From: Xylanibacter muris | Lineage (GTDB): Bacteria; Bacteroidota; Bacteroidia; Bacteroidales; Bacteroidaceae | Direction: 5' to 3' | DNA length: 64,000 bases | Assembly (NCBI RefSeq): GCF_013166605.1 | Contig: NZ_JABKKF010000014.1 | Coordinates: forward strand, 1-64,000 | Shown here: positions 54,268 through 63,372 of the stretch, piece after piece | How the letters are laid out: the number at the start of each line of letters is the position of its first letter | Position numbering within the stretch: position 1 is the first letter of the stretch | Notes under the pieces: model-generated | The model's input: the letters and a program-made list of their open reading frames with translations, nothing else | Told to the model about the DNA's origin: nothing | Database searches by the model: none | Program-made: the position numbers and the translations under genes

Positions 54268-55581
54268 ATGAGTTATAATGAGACTGTAGAGTATCTGTTT
54301 TGTCAGATGCCTATGTTTGAACGTGACGGGAAAAGCGGATATAAGGAGGGACTGTCCAACACACTTGCCTTAGACAAGTATTTCGGACATCCGCACCGAA
54401 ACTATCCGACAATCCACATCGCAGGAACAAACGGGAAGGGTTCTTGCTCACATACATTGGCTGCGATTCTTCAGACATTCGGATATAAAGTCGGTCTGTA
54501 CACCTCTCCACATCTTGTTGATTTCAGTGAAAGAATAAAGATAAACGGGGTGCCGGTAGGCAAGGATTATGTCGTTGACTTTGTCAGAGACGATAAAGAT
54601 TTCATTGACTCACTTCATCCGTCATTCTTTGAGGTGACAACAGCACTGGCATTCAAGTATTTCAGCGACATGAAAGTTGACGTCGCGATAATAGAGGTAG
54701 GACTCGGAGGAAGACTTGACTGTACGAATATAATAACTCCTGTTCTTTCGGTGATCACAAATATCAGTTTTGACCATACTCAATTCCTTGGCGACACTTT
54801 GACAAAAATAGCAAGTGAGAAAGCCGGAATAATAAAACCTGGTGTCCCCGTTGTAATAGGTGAGGCCACATCTGAAACAAGGCCTGTATTTGAGATGACA
54901 GCAAAGGAAAAAAACTCACCTTTAATATTTGCGGAAGACAATCGCGAGGTACTGGATTATGCTAAACATAAAATTGAAGGATTCGAGTATAACACTCTGC
55001 ATTATGGGATATTACACGGCATACTCGGAGGGTTGTATCAACCTAAAAACTCCAACACTTCGCTCGTCGCCTTCAATGTGCTGCTAAGTGAATGCAATGA
55101 AAAGCTACACATACCATACGATGGTGAAATTCCAGCCAATAAACTTAATGAAGCTTTGGAGGGTGTTGTAAGGAAAACCGGACTCTTTGGCAGATGGCAA
55201 ACAGTAGGCGAGAATCCCAAAGTCGTATGCGACACCGGACATAATACCGGCGGATGGCATTATCTTGGCAAGCAGCTGAAGGAAATAAAATGCCGAAAGA
55301 TGCATGTTATATTTGGTATGGTGAATGACAAGGATATAGATAGTGTCGTTAAATTGCTACCGGATAATGCATTATACTATTTCACTAAAGCAAACAATAA
55401 AAGAGCTGTCAGCGAAGAGAAAATATCGGAATATGCCTCACGATATGGGCATAGGGGAGAAGCTTACCCGACAGTGGCAGACGCTTTCCGTGCCGCCTGT
55501 CTCGCTGCAGAAAAAGAAGACTTCATATTCATAGGCGGCAGCAGCTATATTGTCGCAGACTTTTTAAATAGTTGTATTTAG
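54268..55581 (+). CDS. folC: Bifunctional folylpolyglutamate/dihydrofolate synthase (FolC)
   Basis: A Mur-ligase-family enzyme of 437 residues that forms dihydrofolate from dihydropteroate and adds the glutamate tail. Motifs: ATP-binding IAGTNGKGSCSHTLAAIL (P-loop GTNGKGS), TSPHLVDFSERIKING, VGLGGRLDCTNI, ITNISFDHTQFLGDTLTKIASEKAGI and CDTGHNTGG. Two starts are possible. ATG 54256 adds four residues; I take ATG 54268 (MSYNETVEYL), the usual N-terminus. Monocistronic by spacing. Confidence 0.93.
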   Translation: MSYNETVEYLFCQMPMFERDGKSGYKEGLSNTLALDKYFGHPHRNYPTIHIAGTNGKGSCSHTLAAILQTFGYKVGLYTSPHLVDFSERIKINGVPVGKDYVVDFVRDDKDFIDSLHPSFFEVTTALAFKYFSDMKVDVAIIEVGLGGRLDCTNIITPVLSVITNISFDHTQFLGDTLTKIASEKAGIIKPGVPVVIGEATSETRPVFEMTAKEKNSPLIFAEDNREVLDYAKHKIEGFEYNTLHYGILHGILGGLYQPKNSNTSLVAFNVLLSECNEKLHIPYDGEIPANKLNEALEGVVRKTGLFGRWQTVGENPKVVCDTGHNTGGWHYLGKQLKEIKCRKMHVIFGMVNDKDIDSVVKLLPDNALYYFTKANNKRAVSEEKISEYASRYGHRGEAYPTVADAFRAACLAAEKEDFIFIGGSSYIVADFLNSCI

Positions 55582-55620
55582 GTGTTTTTAACATTAAACT
55601 CCATGTTTTTTACTGTTTAA

Positions 55621-55652
55621 TTTGTGATTTCCGTTTTTTTTTGGTTACTTTG
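55621..55652 (+). promoter_or_regulatory. Promoter of the galactose operon
   Basis: TTTG (55621-55624), 20 bases, TTACTTTG (55645-55652), one mismatch to the consensus. The start codon of galM is at 55697. Confidence 0.6.
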
Positions 55653-55696
55653 CAAATACAATCAAATTAGCAATCAATAACTAAAAAACAGCGAGT

Positions 55697-56788
55697 ATGA
55701 CGAACACAACAGGAAGTGCAAACCTATGCGGTTTGAATCGGAAAGATTTTCAGACCATTGTGAATGGGAAAAAAACTGATTTATATATATTAAAAAACAG
55801 AAAAGGCTATGAAGTTGCAATAACAAACTACGGTGGTGCGATTGTGGCCATCATGGTGCCCGATAAAGACGGCAACATTGCAAACGTTATTCAAGGACAT
55901 GACAACATTCAAGATGTGATTAACAGTCCGGAACCTTTCCTGTCGACACTTATCGGGCGATATGGCAACCGTATATGCCGCGGACAGTTCACTTTAAATA
56001 AAAAAGATTATCAATTGGCTGTAAACAATGGTCCTAATGCCTTGCATGGCGGCCCGACGGGATATCATGCACGTGTGTGGGATGCCCGCCAGATGGGACC
56101 GAGGTCATTGGCACTTAATTATGTATCTGCCTATGGTGAGGAGGGTTTCACGGGAGAATGCCGCATAACAGTTGAATTTACTTTCACTGATGACAACGAA
56201 CTCGTAATAGAGTATTTGGCAACAACCAACAAGAAAACAATAATAAATCTTACACATCACGGATTCTTTAGCCTGGCCGGTATCGCAAACCCGACTCCCG
56301 CTATTAATAATTTAGTTTGCGAAATCAATGCCGATTATTATCTTCCTATTGACGACACTTCAATACCGACAGGAGAAATACGCTTTGTAAAAGGCACACC
56401 GTTCGACTTCCGTACACCAAAGGAAATAGGAAAAGACATTGATGCGGATGACGAGCAGATAAAAAACGGAGCAGGATACGACCATTGCTTTGTTCTCAAC
56501 AAAAAAGAAGAAGGCGAGTTGAGCTATGCCGCAAAGATAACGGAGCCCGTAAGCGGACGTACAATGGAAGTATATACAACAGAGCCTGGAGTACAGGTGT
56601 ATTCCGATAATTGGGCTGACGGATATGCCGGTCAGCACGGGGCTACATTCCCACGCCGTTCGGCAATATGTTTTGAATGCCAGCACTTCCCAGACACTCC
56701 GAACCACCCGTACTTCCCTTCTGTAATACTGACACCTGACAAACATTATAAGCAGAAGACCATCTATAAGTTCGGTGTAGAGAAATAG
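55697..56788 (+). CDS. galM: Galactose mutarotase (aldose 1-epimerase), cytoplasmic
   Basis: A 363-residue enzyme that interconverts alpha and beta galactose for galactokinase. No signal peptide, so it is cytoplasmic. Catalytic signatures: GRYGNRICRGQF, NALHGG (His), INLTHHGFFSLAG (His), AGYDHCFVL, and the final VYTTEPGVQVYSDNW region with the general-base Glu near its C-terminus (ECQHFPDTPNH). It leads a run galM - sugar MFS - galK with short gaps, the expected galactose uptake and activation set. A second, lipoprotein-type mutarotase lies at 59661. Confidence 0.93.
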   Translation: MTNTTGSANLCGLNRKDFQTIVNGKKTDLYILKNRKGYEVAITNYGGAIVAIMVPDKDGNIANVIQGHDNIQDVINSPEPFLSTLIGRYGNRICRGQFTLNKKDYQLAVNNGPNALHGGPTGYHARVWDARQMGPRSLALNYVSAYGEEGFTGECRITVEFTFTDDNELVIEYLATTNKKTIINLTHHGFFSLAGIANPTPAINNLVCEINADYYLPIDDTSIPTGEIRFVKGTPFDFRTPKEIGKDIDADDEQIKNGAGYDHCFVLNKKEEGELSYAAKITEPVSGRTMEVYTTEPGVQVYSDNWADGYAGQHGATFPRRSAICFECQHFPDTPNHPYFPSVILTPDKHYKQKTIYKFGVEK

Positions 56789-56832
56789 GAAAATTAACTT
56801 TTTATATAAAATCTATCACACTCAAAATCACA

Positions 56833-58032
56833 ATGAATCAAAAACAAACACCAAACTACACGTTTGCGCTTACTGTAGTTATTATCGTATGTTTCCTCAT
56901 CGGTTTTGTTACGACAATGAACAATTCGATGATTGAGTTCTGTACAAAAGCATTTGATCTCAACGCCCGGCAGGGGCAATATGTAAACGTTGCTTTTTAC
57001 GGTGCGTATGCTTTGTCCATACCATTTGCATTAATGATGAGTAAAATCGGCTATAAGAGCACTCTTATATTGGGTTTATTCGTTGTCGCCATGGGATTCG
57101 TCGCCAACTATCTTGGCATATCAGCCACAATAGGCTCTAATTCCGTATATTTGGTATTCCTATGCTCAATGTGCATTGTTGCGCTGGGTATCGTTATGTT
57201 GCAGCTTGTTGCCAACCCATACGTAATGGTTCTTGGAGCTCCGGAGACAGGTGCGTTCCGCATGACTTTGAGCCAGGCCCTTAACTCTGTTGCAACAACA
57301 CTTGCACCCATGTTTATATCATTTGCCATAATAAAAGGACAGACGCCTACTCCTGACGCGGTTCCGGGTCCGTTTCTCGGTCTGGGCTTGTTTACTCTTT
57401 TGCTTTGTGTAATACTGTTTTTCCTGAAGCTGCCGAACATAAACGAGGAAGAACAGGCAGCGGAAGCAGGACACAACACACAATATAAGGACAGCGTGTT
57501 CAAGTATCCTCACGTGTATTTCGGGGCTCTTGGTATATTTATGTATATGGGACTTGAAATAGGTATACCTTCGATGCTTCCTTATAAAATAGACAATGCG
57601 ACAGAATACCTGCCTCTGTATTGGGGCGGCATGATGGTAGGACGATTTGCCGGTGCTGCAATACTCAACAAGTTCAAGCCGCGTGCAATTCTTATGGCAT
57701 GTCTGCTTGGTGGTCTCGTATGTGTAGGAATATCGTTTGTGTTGTCCGGTATGGCAAGTGCATACGCTCTTCTGGCAGCAGGTCTGTTCCACTCGGTGAT
57801 GTGGCCTTTGATTTTCAATCTCGGTCTTCAGGAACTTGGCCCTCACACAAAGGCTGCATCGGGTATCATCAATATGGGTGTTATCGGTGCTGCCACACTT
57901 CCATTGCTCATGGGATGGGTTGTTGACATATCAAGTGTAGGTACGGCACTTTGCCTCATGTTCGTGTATTATGCCTATGAGATATGGTTCTGTAATTGGG
58001 GAAGCAAGATCGGTATAAGCGGAAAAGGATAA
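56833..58032 (+). CDS. Sugar MFS transporter, FucP/GluP family
   Basis: A 399-residue inner-membrane proton symporter with about twelve membrane segments. Marks of the fucose/glucose/galactose branch: FLIGFVTTMNNSMIEFCTKAFDLN in segment 1, GQYVNVAFYGAYALSIPFALM, GIVMLQLVANPYVMVLGAPE, and the conserved Asn/Gln residues of the sugar site. Placed between galM and galK (44 and 83 bases), its substrate is probably galactose, perhaps also glucose. A simple functional unit: uptake, mutarotation, phosphorylation. Confidence 0.9.
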   Translation: MNQKQTPNYTFALTVVIIVCFLIGFVTTMNNSMIEFCTKAFDLNARQGQYVNVAFYGAYALSIPFALMMSKIGYKSTLILGLFVVAMGFVANYLGISATIGSNSVYLVFLCSMCIVALGIVMLQLVANPYVMVLGAPETGAFRMTLSQALNSVATTLAPMFISFAIIKGQTPTPDAVPGPFLGLGLFTLLLCVILFFLKLPNINEEEQAAEAGHNTQYKDSVFKYPHVYFGALGIFMYMGLEIGIPSMLPYKIDNATEYLPLYWGGMMVGRFAGAAILNKFKPRAILMACLLGGLVCVGISFVLSGMASAYALLAAGLFHSVMWPLIFNLGLQELGPHTKAASGIINMGVIGAATLPLLMGWVVDISSVGTALCLMFVYYAYEIWFCNWGSKIGISGKG

Positions 58033-58115
58033 TCACGGTATTACCATAATGATAATGGTTCGATTACAATAAGACATCCGAAAATAAAATAACTTCAACT
58101 AAATAAAATACAATT

Positions 58116-59261
58116 ATGAAACTAACAATCGATGACGTAAGAAGACGTTTTATCAAGCATTTTGATGGAACAACAGGTTCTATATATGCCGCTCCTGGCC
58201 GTATTAACCTTATCGGTGAGCATACAGACTACAACGGTGGTTTTGTTTTCCCGGGTGCGGTACAGCAGGGTATGATGGCGGAAATCAAACCTAATGGAAC
58301 ACGTATGGTACGTGCATATTCCATAGATTTGAAAGACTATGCCGAATTTTCATTGGATGATGAAAAAGGACCGTCGGCCACACACTTCCGTTATATCTTC
58401 GGTGTATGTAGGGAGATGATGGCTCTCGGTATTCCCGTTGAAGGCTTTAATACAGCTTTTGCAGGAGATGTTCCACTTGGTGCCGGTATGTCCTCATCCG
58501 CAGCTCTTGAAAGCTGCTTTGCATTTGCTCTCGACGACCTTTTCGGCAAAGGTGATACAGACCGTATGACACTTGCTAAAGTGGGACAGGCAACAGAGCA
58601 TAAGTATATAGGCGTGAACTGCGGAATAATGGATCAGTTCGCATCTTGTCATGGTAAGGCAAATAACCTTATGCGTCTTGACTGCCGTAGCGGTGAGTTC
58701 CAATATTTCCCATGGGAGCCGAAAGGCTATAAGCTCGTGCTTGTAAACTCATGTGTAAAACATGCCCTTGTAGGTTCACCGTATAATGACCGCCGCAACA
58801 GTTGTGAGCGTGTGGCCAAGGCTATTGGAGTTGAAACTCTTCGCGATGCAGACTGGGACAAGCTGGAGGCTGTGAAGGATCAGATTTCCGAGGAGGACTA
58901 TAAGAGAGCCAAATATGTTATCGGTGAGTATTTCAGGGTTCTTGCCGTATGTGAGGCTTTGGAGAAAGGCGATTATGAGACTGTAGGCCAAAAGATGTAT
59001 GAAACACATGAAGGACTTTCAAAGGACTATGAAGTATCATGTGAAGAACTTGATTTCCTTAACGAAATAGCCAAGGAATGCATGGTTACTGGTAGCCGTA
59101 TCATGGGCGGAGGCTTTGGCGGATGTACAATAAACTTGGTAGAGACTGACCTATACAAGCATTTCTGCGAAACGGCAAAGGCAAAATTTAAGGAGAAATA
59201 TGGTAAGGAACCGGTTATCATTGATGTAGTCATCGGTGACGGAGCGCGTAAAATCTGCTGA
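58116..59261 (+). CDS. galK: Galactokinase
   Basis: A 381-residue GHMP kinase that phosphorylates alpha-galactose at C1. Motifs: APGRINLIGEHTDYNGGFVFPGAV (sugar site), VPLGAGMSSSAALE (ATP-binding GHMP motif), CGIMDQFAS with the catalytic Asp, and GSRIMGGGFGGCTINLV. Length matches the family. It ends the galactose operon; a strong terminator follows at 59277-59310. No galT is visible in the window. Confidence 0.95.
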   Translation: MKLTIDDVRRRFIKHFDGTTGSIYAAPGRINLIGEHTDYNGGFVFPGAVQQGMMAEIKPNGTRMVRAYSIDLKDYAEFSLDDEKGPSATHFRYIFGVCREMMALGIPVEGFNTAFAGDVPLGAGMSSSAALESCFAFALDDLFGKGDTDRMTLAKVGQATEHKYIGVNCGIMDQFASCHGKANNLMRLDCRSGEFQYFPWEPKGYKLVLVNSCVKHALVGSPYNDRRNSCERVAKAIGVETLRDADWDKLEAVKDQISEEDYKRAKYVIGEYFRVLAVCEALEKGDYETVGQKMYETHEGLSKDYEVSCEELDFLNEIAKECMVTGSRIMGGGFGGCTINLVETDLYKHFCETAKAKFKEKYGKEPVIIDVVIGDGARKIC

Positions 59262-59276
59262 TTAATGCATAGTACA

Positions 59277-59316
59277 ACAGTCCGGGTGATTTTTCATCCG
59301 GACTGTTTGTTTTTAT
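59277..59316 (+). terminator. Terminator of the galactose operon
   Basis: ACAGTCCGG (59277-59285) pairs with CCGGACTGT (59298-59306), followed by TTGTTTTTA. It lies 15 bases after the galK stop. Confidence 0.85.
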
Positions 59317-59530
59317 CCTGTTCGTGTATGGAACATAAATAAAGAACTGCTTATACAGTTCCGCATCAGAACATACTTATTCCAAATGTCCGTCAAACCT
59401 AAGGAATCTACATCAGTACTTACATAAATCAGCAATATGTAAAGTTCAGAGCCAGAGGACAAAAGCCATGATAAATTTCACATAAGACCAGTAAGTGGAC
59501 ATGTAGAAACGTTTATTAATGTTAATAGAC

Positions 59531-59572
59531 CGTCCTAATAGTGTAAATAAAACACTTTAGGACGTTTTTTTT
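59531..59572 (+). terminator. Second strong terminator, without an obvious gene upstream
   Basis: CGTCCTAATAGTG pairs with CACTTTAGGACG (arms from 59531 and to 59564, one mismatch), followed by eight T (59565-59572). It is 220 bases past the galK terminator, so it should end a different transcript. Confidence 0.8.
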
Positions 59573-59582
59573 ATGAAAACTC

Positions 59583-59613
59583 TTTGTTTTTTCATATAAT
59601 AATTGTACTTTTA
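59583..59613 (+). promoter_or_regulatory. Promoter of the arabinose-type operon
   Basis: TTTG (59583-59586), 19 bases, TACTTTTA (59606-59613), one mismatch to the consensus, 48 bases before the ATG at 59661. Confidence 0.6.
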
Positions 59614-59660
59614 CAGACAAAATAATACAATTTAATTTAAGAACTAAAAACTTATTATTA

Positions 59661-60827
59661 ATGAAAAATCTTTTTAGATCAATTTCAGTGATAGGAGTAT
59701 CTGCTATGGTACTGACCTCTTGTGTAACTGAACAACAGTCGGAGAAGACAATATCAGGGCTTGATCCGGCAGCTTTTGACTCAACTATTAACGGAAAGAA
59801 AACAGAGTTGTTCACGCTTAAAAACAAAAACGGAATGGAAGTGTGCATCACTAATTTCGGAGGACGTGTGGTGTCGCTTGTTGTGCCCGACAAAGACGGG
59901 AAGCCCACTGATGTGGTACTTGGCTATGATAATATAGCCCAGTATGCAGATACAGTAAACTCTCCAAGTGATTACGGCTCATCGGTTGGACGTTATGCCA
60001 ACCGCATTAATAAGGGAAAGATAACAATAGAAGGTCAGGAATATCAACTTCCTAAAAACAATTTCGGACACTGTCTCCACGGTGGAAACTCAGGATGGAT
60101 GTATCAGGTTTATGATGCGGAACAGCCTAATGACACCACATTGTTGCTTACGATAGTGTCACCGGATGGTGACAATGGTTTCCCAGGCACAGTAAAGGCC
60201 ACCACAAAATACACGGTGCTGAGTAACAACACTCTCGATATAACGTTTGAGGCAACAACAGATAAAGAGACTGTCGTGAACATGACAAACCACAGTTATT
60301 TCAATTTGAACGGTGATCCGTCAAACGTTGGAACAAATATGATTCTTTATGTAAATGCGGATAATTTCACTCCCGCTGATTCTACATATATGACAACAGG
60401 AGAAATCGCTCCTGTAGAAGGGACACCTATGGATTTCCGTAAAGCCCATGCCTTATCTGAAACAATAAATGACACTACATTCCAACAGATAAGGAACGCC
60501 ACTGGATATGACCACAACTGGTGTTTGAATACTTACAAGGATGGAAAAGGTGATGACACGCAGGTGTGTGCGAGTCTTTATTCTCCACAAACAGGAATTT
60601 TCCTTGAAATGTTCACAAATGAGCCGGGAGTACAGGTTTATACAGGTAATTTCCAAGGCACAGGCATTACATGTAAGAATGGTGTGAAATATCCAAAGCA
60701 TGTATCGGTATGTCTTGAGAGTCAAAAATATCCTGACTCACCTAATAAAAAAGATTGGCCAAGTCCTTATTTGAAGCCGGGAGAAAAGTATTATAGCCAT
60801 GTCGCATATAAATTCTCTGTCAAGTAG
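59661..60827 (+). CDS. Lipoprotein aldose 1-epimerase (mutarotase)
   Basis: A 388-residue mutarotase with a lipoprotein signal peptide (lipobox LTSC, Cys21), so it should act in the periplasm or at the outer membrane. Catalytic region as in GalM: GRYANRINKGKI, HCLHGGNSGW, VNMTNHSYFNLNG, ATGYDHNWCL and TNEPGVQVYTG. It heads a set with a sodium:sugar symporter, an AraR-like regulator and araD, the same order as the arabinose genes described in Bacteroides thetaiotaomicron. Its substrate is therefore more likely L-arabinose, though galactose is possible. It pre-equilibrates the sugar before uptake. Confidence 0.88.
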   Translation: MKNLFRSISVIGVSAMVLTSCVTEQQSEKTISGLDPAAFDSTINGKKTELFTLKNKNGMEVCITNFGGRVVSLVVPDKDGKPTDVVLGYDNIAQYADTVNSPSDYGSSVGRYANRINKGKITIEGQEYQLPKNNFGHCLHGGNSGWMYQVYDAEQPNDTTLLLTIVSPDGDNGFPGTVKATTKYTVLSNNTLDITFEATTDKETVVNMTNHSYFNLNGDPSNVGTNMILYVNADNFTPADSTYMTTGEIAPVEGTPMDFRKAHALSETINDTTFQQIRNATGYDHNWCLNTYKDGKGDDTQVCASLYSPQTGIFLEMFTNEPGVQVYTGNFQGTGITCKNGVKYPKHVSVCLESQKYPDSPNKKDWPSPYLKPGEKYYSHVAYKFSVK

Positions 60828-60860
60828 TTCATTATCTAAAACTAAAAACTAAGAAATATT

Positions 60861-62555
60861 ATGGAATTATTAGACTGGATTGTCATTGGTGCGTTTGTAG
60901 CACTTATGATATGGATTGTTTACACTGTTATCAGAAAGAAAAAGGAAAATTCGGACGATTATTTTCTTGGAGGCCGTGATGCCACATGGATTGCCATAGG
61001 TACCTCTATTTTCGCATCCAATATCGGCTCGGAACATCTTATCGGACTTGCCGGAGCCGGTGCCTCATCAGGTATGGCAATGGCGCATTGGGAAATTCAG
61101 GGATGGATGATTCTTCTTTTAGGCTGGGTGTTTGTTCCGTTCTATGAGCGTTCTATGGTTCTCACAATGCCTGAGTTCTTGGAACGTCGCTATAATTCAG
61201 CAAGTCGGACCATTTTGTCGCTCATTTCCCTTATCTCATACGTCATGACAAAAGTGGCTGTTACGGTATATGCCGGAGGTCTTGTGTTCCAACAGGTTTT
61301 CGGAATAGAGAAACTGTGGGGAATAGACTTTTTCTGGATTGCAGCCATCGGATTAGTACTTGTCACTGCCCTTTACACTATCATAGGAGGAATGGAATCC
61401 GTTCTTAAGACATCCGTTCTTCAGACTCCTATATTGTTGGCCGGTTCCGCATTCATCCTGTTCTTTGGTTTCAAGGCTCTTGGCGGTTGGGATCAAATGA
61501 TGGCGATTTGTTCGGAAAAGGCCGTAAATGACTATGGAGATACAATGGTAAACCTTATCCGCAGCAACAACGACCCGGATTTTCCATGGCTTGGCGCGCT
61601 GCTCGGTTCCAGCATAATCGGTTTCTGGTATTGGTGTACAGACCAGTTTATTGTTCAGCGTGTCCTTTCCGGACGTAATGAGCGTGAAGCACGCCGCGGT
61701 GCAATCTTTGGTGCTTATTTGAAATTGTTGCCTGTATTCCTGTTCCTCATCCCCGGTATGATTGCATACGCGATGCATACAAAAGGCGTTGAAATTAACG
61801 GTGTTGTATATCACCTGACAGATGCTTCCGGACAGTATGCGGCTGATGCGGCATTCCCATCTCTTGTTGCCACGTTGCTTCCTGCAGGTCTTAAGGGCGT
61901 GGTCGTTTGCGGTATACTTGCAGCTCTTATGAGTTCACTTGCATCTCTGTTCAACTCATCTGCGATGTTGTTTACAATTGACTTCTACAAACGTTTCAAA
62001 CCAAATACATCAGAGAAGCATCTCGTTGTTATCGGACAGACTGCAACGGTAGTGATTGTTGCCCTTGGTATCTTGTGGATTCCTGTTATGCGTTCTGTTG
62101 GTAACGTTCTTTATACATATCTCCAGGATGTCCAGTCTGTGCTCGCCCCCGGTATCGCGGCAGCATTCCTGCTTGGTATATGCTGGAAACGTACCTCGGC
62201 CCTCGGTGGTATGTGGGGTTTGCTTTCCGGTCTTATAATAGGTCTTACACGTTTAGGTGCAAAGATTTACTACAGCAACACATCGGATGCGGCCGAGAAT
62301 TTGTTCAAATATGTATTCTATGATTTAAACTGGCTGTTCTTCTGTGGCTGGATGTTGCTTGTATGCTGCATCATCGTCGTTGTTGTCAGCCTGTTTACTG
62401 AAGCTCCATCAGAAGATAAGATACGCGGACTTGTTTTCGGAACTGCCACACCTGAGCAAATAGAGGCAACACGCAAGAGCTGGAATAAGTGGGATGTCAT
62501 CCACACTGCAATTATTCTTGCAATTACTGCTGCATTCTACTATTATTTCTGGTAA
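60861..62555 (+). CDS. Sodium:solute symporter (SSS/SGLT family)
   Basis: A 564-residue inner-membrane transporter with about 14 membrane segments. SSS marks: NSDDYFLGGRDATWIAIGTSIFASNIGSEHLIGLAG at segment 1, VPFYERSMVLTMPEFLERRYN, GGMESVLKTSVLQ and the FNSSAMLFTIDFYKRF motif. It resembles the Vibrio galactose transporter vSGLT. Because it is followed by an AraR-like regulator and araD, arabinose is the most likely substrate; galactose remains possible. It is 33 bases after the lipoprotein mutarotase and should be co-transcribed. A 13-bp hairpin follows. Confidence 0.88.
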   Translation: MELLDWIVIGAFVALMIWIVYTVIRKKKENSDDYFLGGRDATWIAIGTSIFASNIGSEHLIGLAGAGASSGMAMAHWEIQGWMILLLGWVFVPFYERSMVLTMPEFLERRYNSASRTILSLISLISYVMTKVAVTVYAGGLVFQQVFGIEKLWGIDFFWIAAIGLVLVTALYTIIGGMESVLKTSVLQTPILLAGSAFILFFGFKALGGWDQMMAICSEKAVNDYGDTMVNLIRSNNDPDFPWLGALLGSSIIGFWYWCTDQFIVQRVLSGRNEREARRGAIFGAYLKLLPVFLFLIPGMIAYAMHTKGVEINGVVYHLTDASGQYAADAAFPSLVATLLPAGLKGVVVCGILAALMSSLASLFNSSAMLFTIDFYKRFKPNTSEKHLVVIGQTATVVIVALGILWIPVMRSVGNVLYTYLQDVQSVLAPGIAAAFLLGICWKRTSALGGMWGLLSGLIIGLTRLGAKIYYSNTSDAAENLFKYVFYDLNWLFFCGWMLLVCCIIVVVVSLFTEAPSEDKIRGLVFGTATPEQIEATRKSWNKWDVIHTAIILAITAAFYYYFW

Positions 62556-62563
62556 ATAACATA

Positions 62564-62594
62564 AATAGTGAAGAGCTATGTGCTCTTCACTATT
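62564..62594. terminator. Hairpin between symporter and regulator genes
   Basis: AATAGTGAAGAGC (62564-62576) pairs perfectly with GCTCTTCACTATT (62582-62594) around a 5-base loop. There is no T run downstream, so it may be a processing or attenuating structure rather than a full terminator. Confidence 0.55.
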
Positions 62595-62674
62595 AAACTA
62601 AATATACCACTCTTAATGCCATATCAAGCAAATATGACTTGGATTGTTTGGCTTAATGAAAACGTTGTCTTATA

Positions 62675-63352
62675 ATGACTCAATTTTATAATGAATATTC
62701 CAAAGTACTTGTATCCGTTGACTGCATCATATTCGGATTTGATGAAGGAGAACTAAGAGTACTTATAGGCAAACGAAAGATGAATCCGGGATTAGGGCAA
62801 GCATCCCTATATGGAGGTTTTGTGCAAAACAATGAAAGTGTAGACGATGCCGCACACAGAGTTTTACAGGAACTTACCGGAATAAAGAACATTTATATGC
62901 GTCAAGTAGGCGCTTTCGGTCAGGTTGACCGTGACCCGGGAGAACGGGTTATATCTATTGTATATTATGCTTTGATAAATACAAAAGACTACGATTCTGA
63001 ATTACAATTGGAACACGATGTTAGATGGGTTAATATAAATGAAATACCCCAACTGTATTCCGACCATAATTCAATGATAGCCAAGGCTCATAAAATGATG
63101 CAAAATCAGATTTCACGCGAACCTATAAGTTTTCAGTTGTTACCAAGCCTGTTTACACTCACGCAATTACAGAAAGTATATGAAGCGGTTTGCGGTGAGG
63201 AAGTTGACAAGCGTAATTTCAGAAAACGTATAAAGGAAATGGATTTCATTGAAAAAACAGAACTTATAGACAAGAGCAGTTCAAAGCGTGGAGCCTCACT
63301 CTACAGATTCAATAAAAGAATATACAAGGAAGATCCGAATTTTAAATTGTAA
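62675..63352 (+). CDS. Nudix-fold transcriptional regulator, AraR-like (NrtR family)
   Basis: A 225-residue protein with a Nudix-like domain (about residues 10-140) and a C-terminal winged helix (about 150-225; LTQLQKVYEAVCGEEVDKRNFRKRIKEM). The Nudix box has lost catalytic residues: the consensus RE-U-x-EE reads RVLQEL, so it should sense a ligand rather than hydrolyse one. In Bacteroides the AraR protein of this type represses arabinose genes and releases DNA on binding arabinose. The position between the symporter and araD fits that role. I see no ligand evidence in the sequence itself. Confidence 0.83.
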   Translation: MTQFYNEYSKVLVSVDCIIFGFDEGELRVLIGKRKMNPGLGQASLYGGFVQNNESVDDAAHRVLQELTGIKNIYMRQVGAFGQVDRDPGERVISIVYYALINTKDYDSELQLEHDVRWVNINEIPQLYSDHNSMIAKAHKMMQNQISREPISFQLLPSLFTLTQLQKVYEAVCGEEVDKRNFRKRIKEMDFIEKTELIDKSSSKRGASLYRFNKRIYKEDPNFKL

Positions 63353-63372
63353 TCAATAAATCTTAAATACTT

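Larger units (their letters stand above)
59262..59660. other. 399-base interval between galK and the lipoprotein mutarotase
   Basis: It holds two separate terminators (59277-59310 and 59531-59572) and a promoter (59583-59613). The 220 bases between the terminators contain no credible ORF. They could encode a small RNA ending at the second terminator. Confidence 0.55.
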
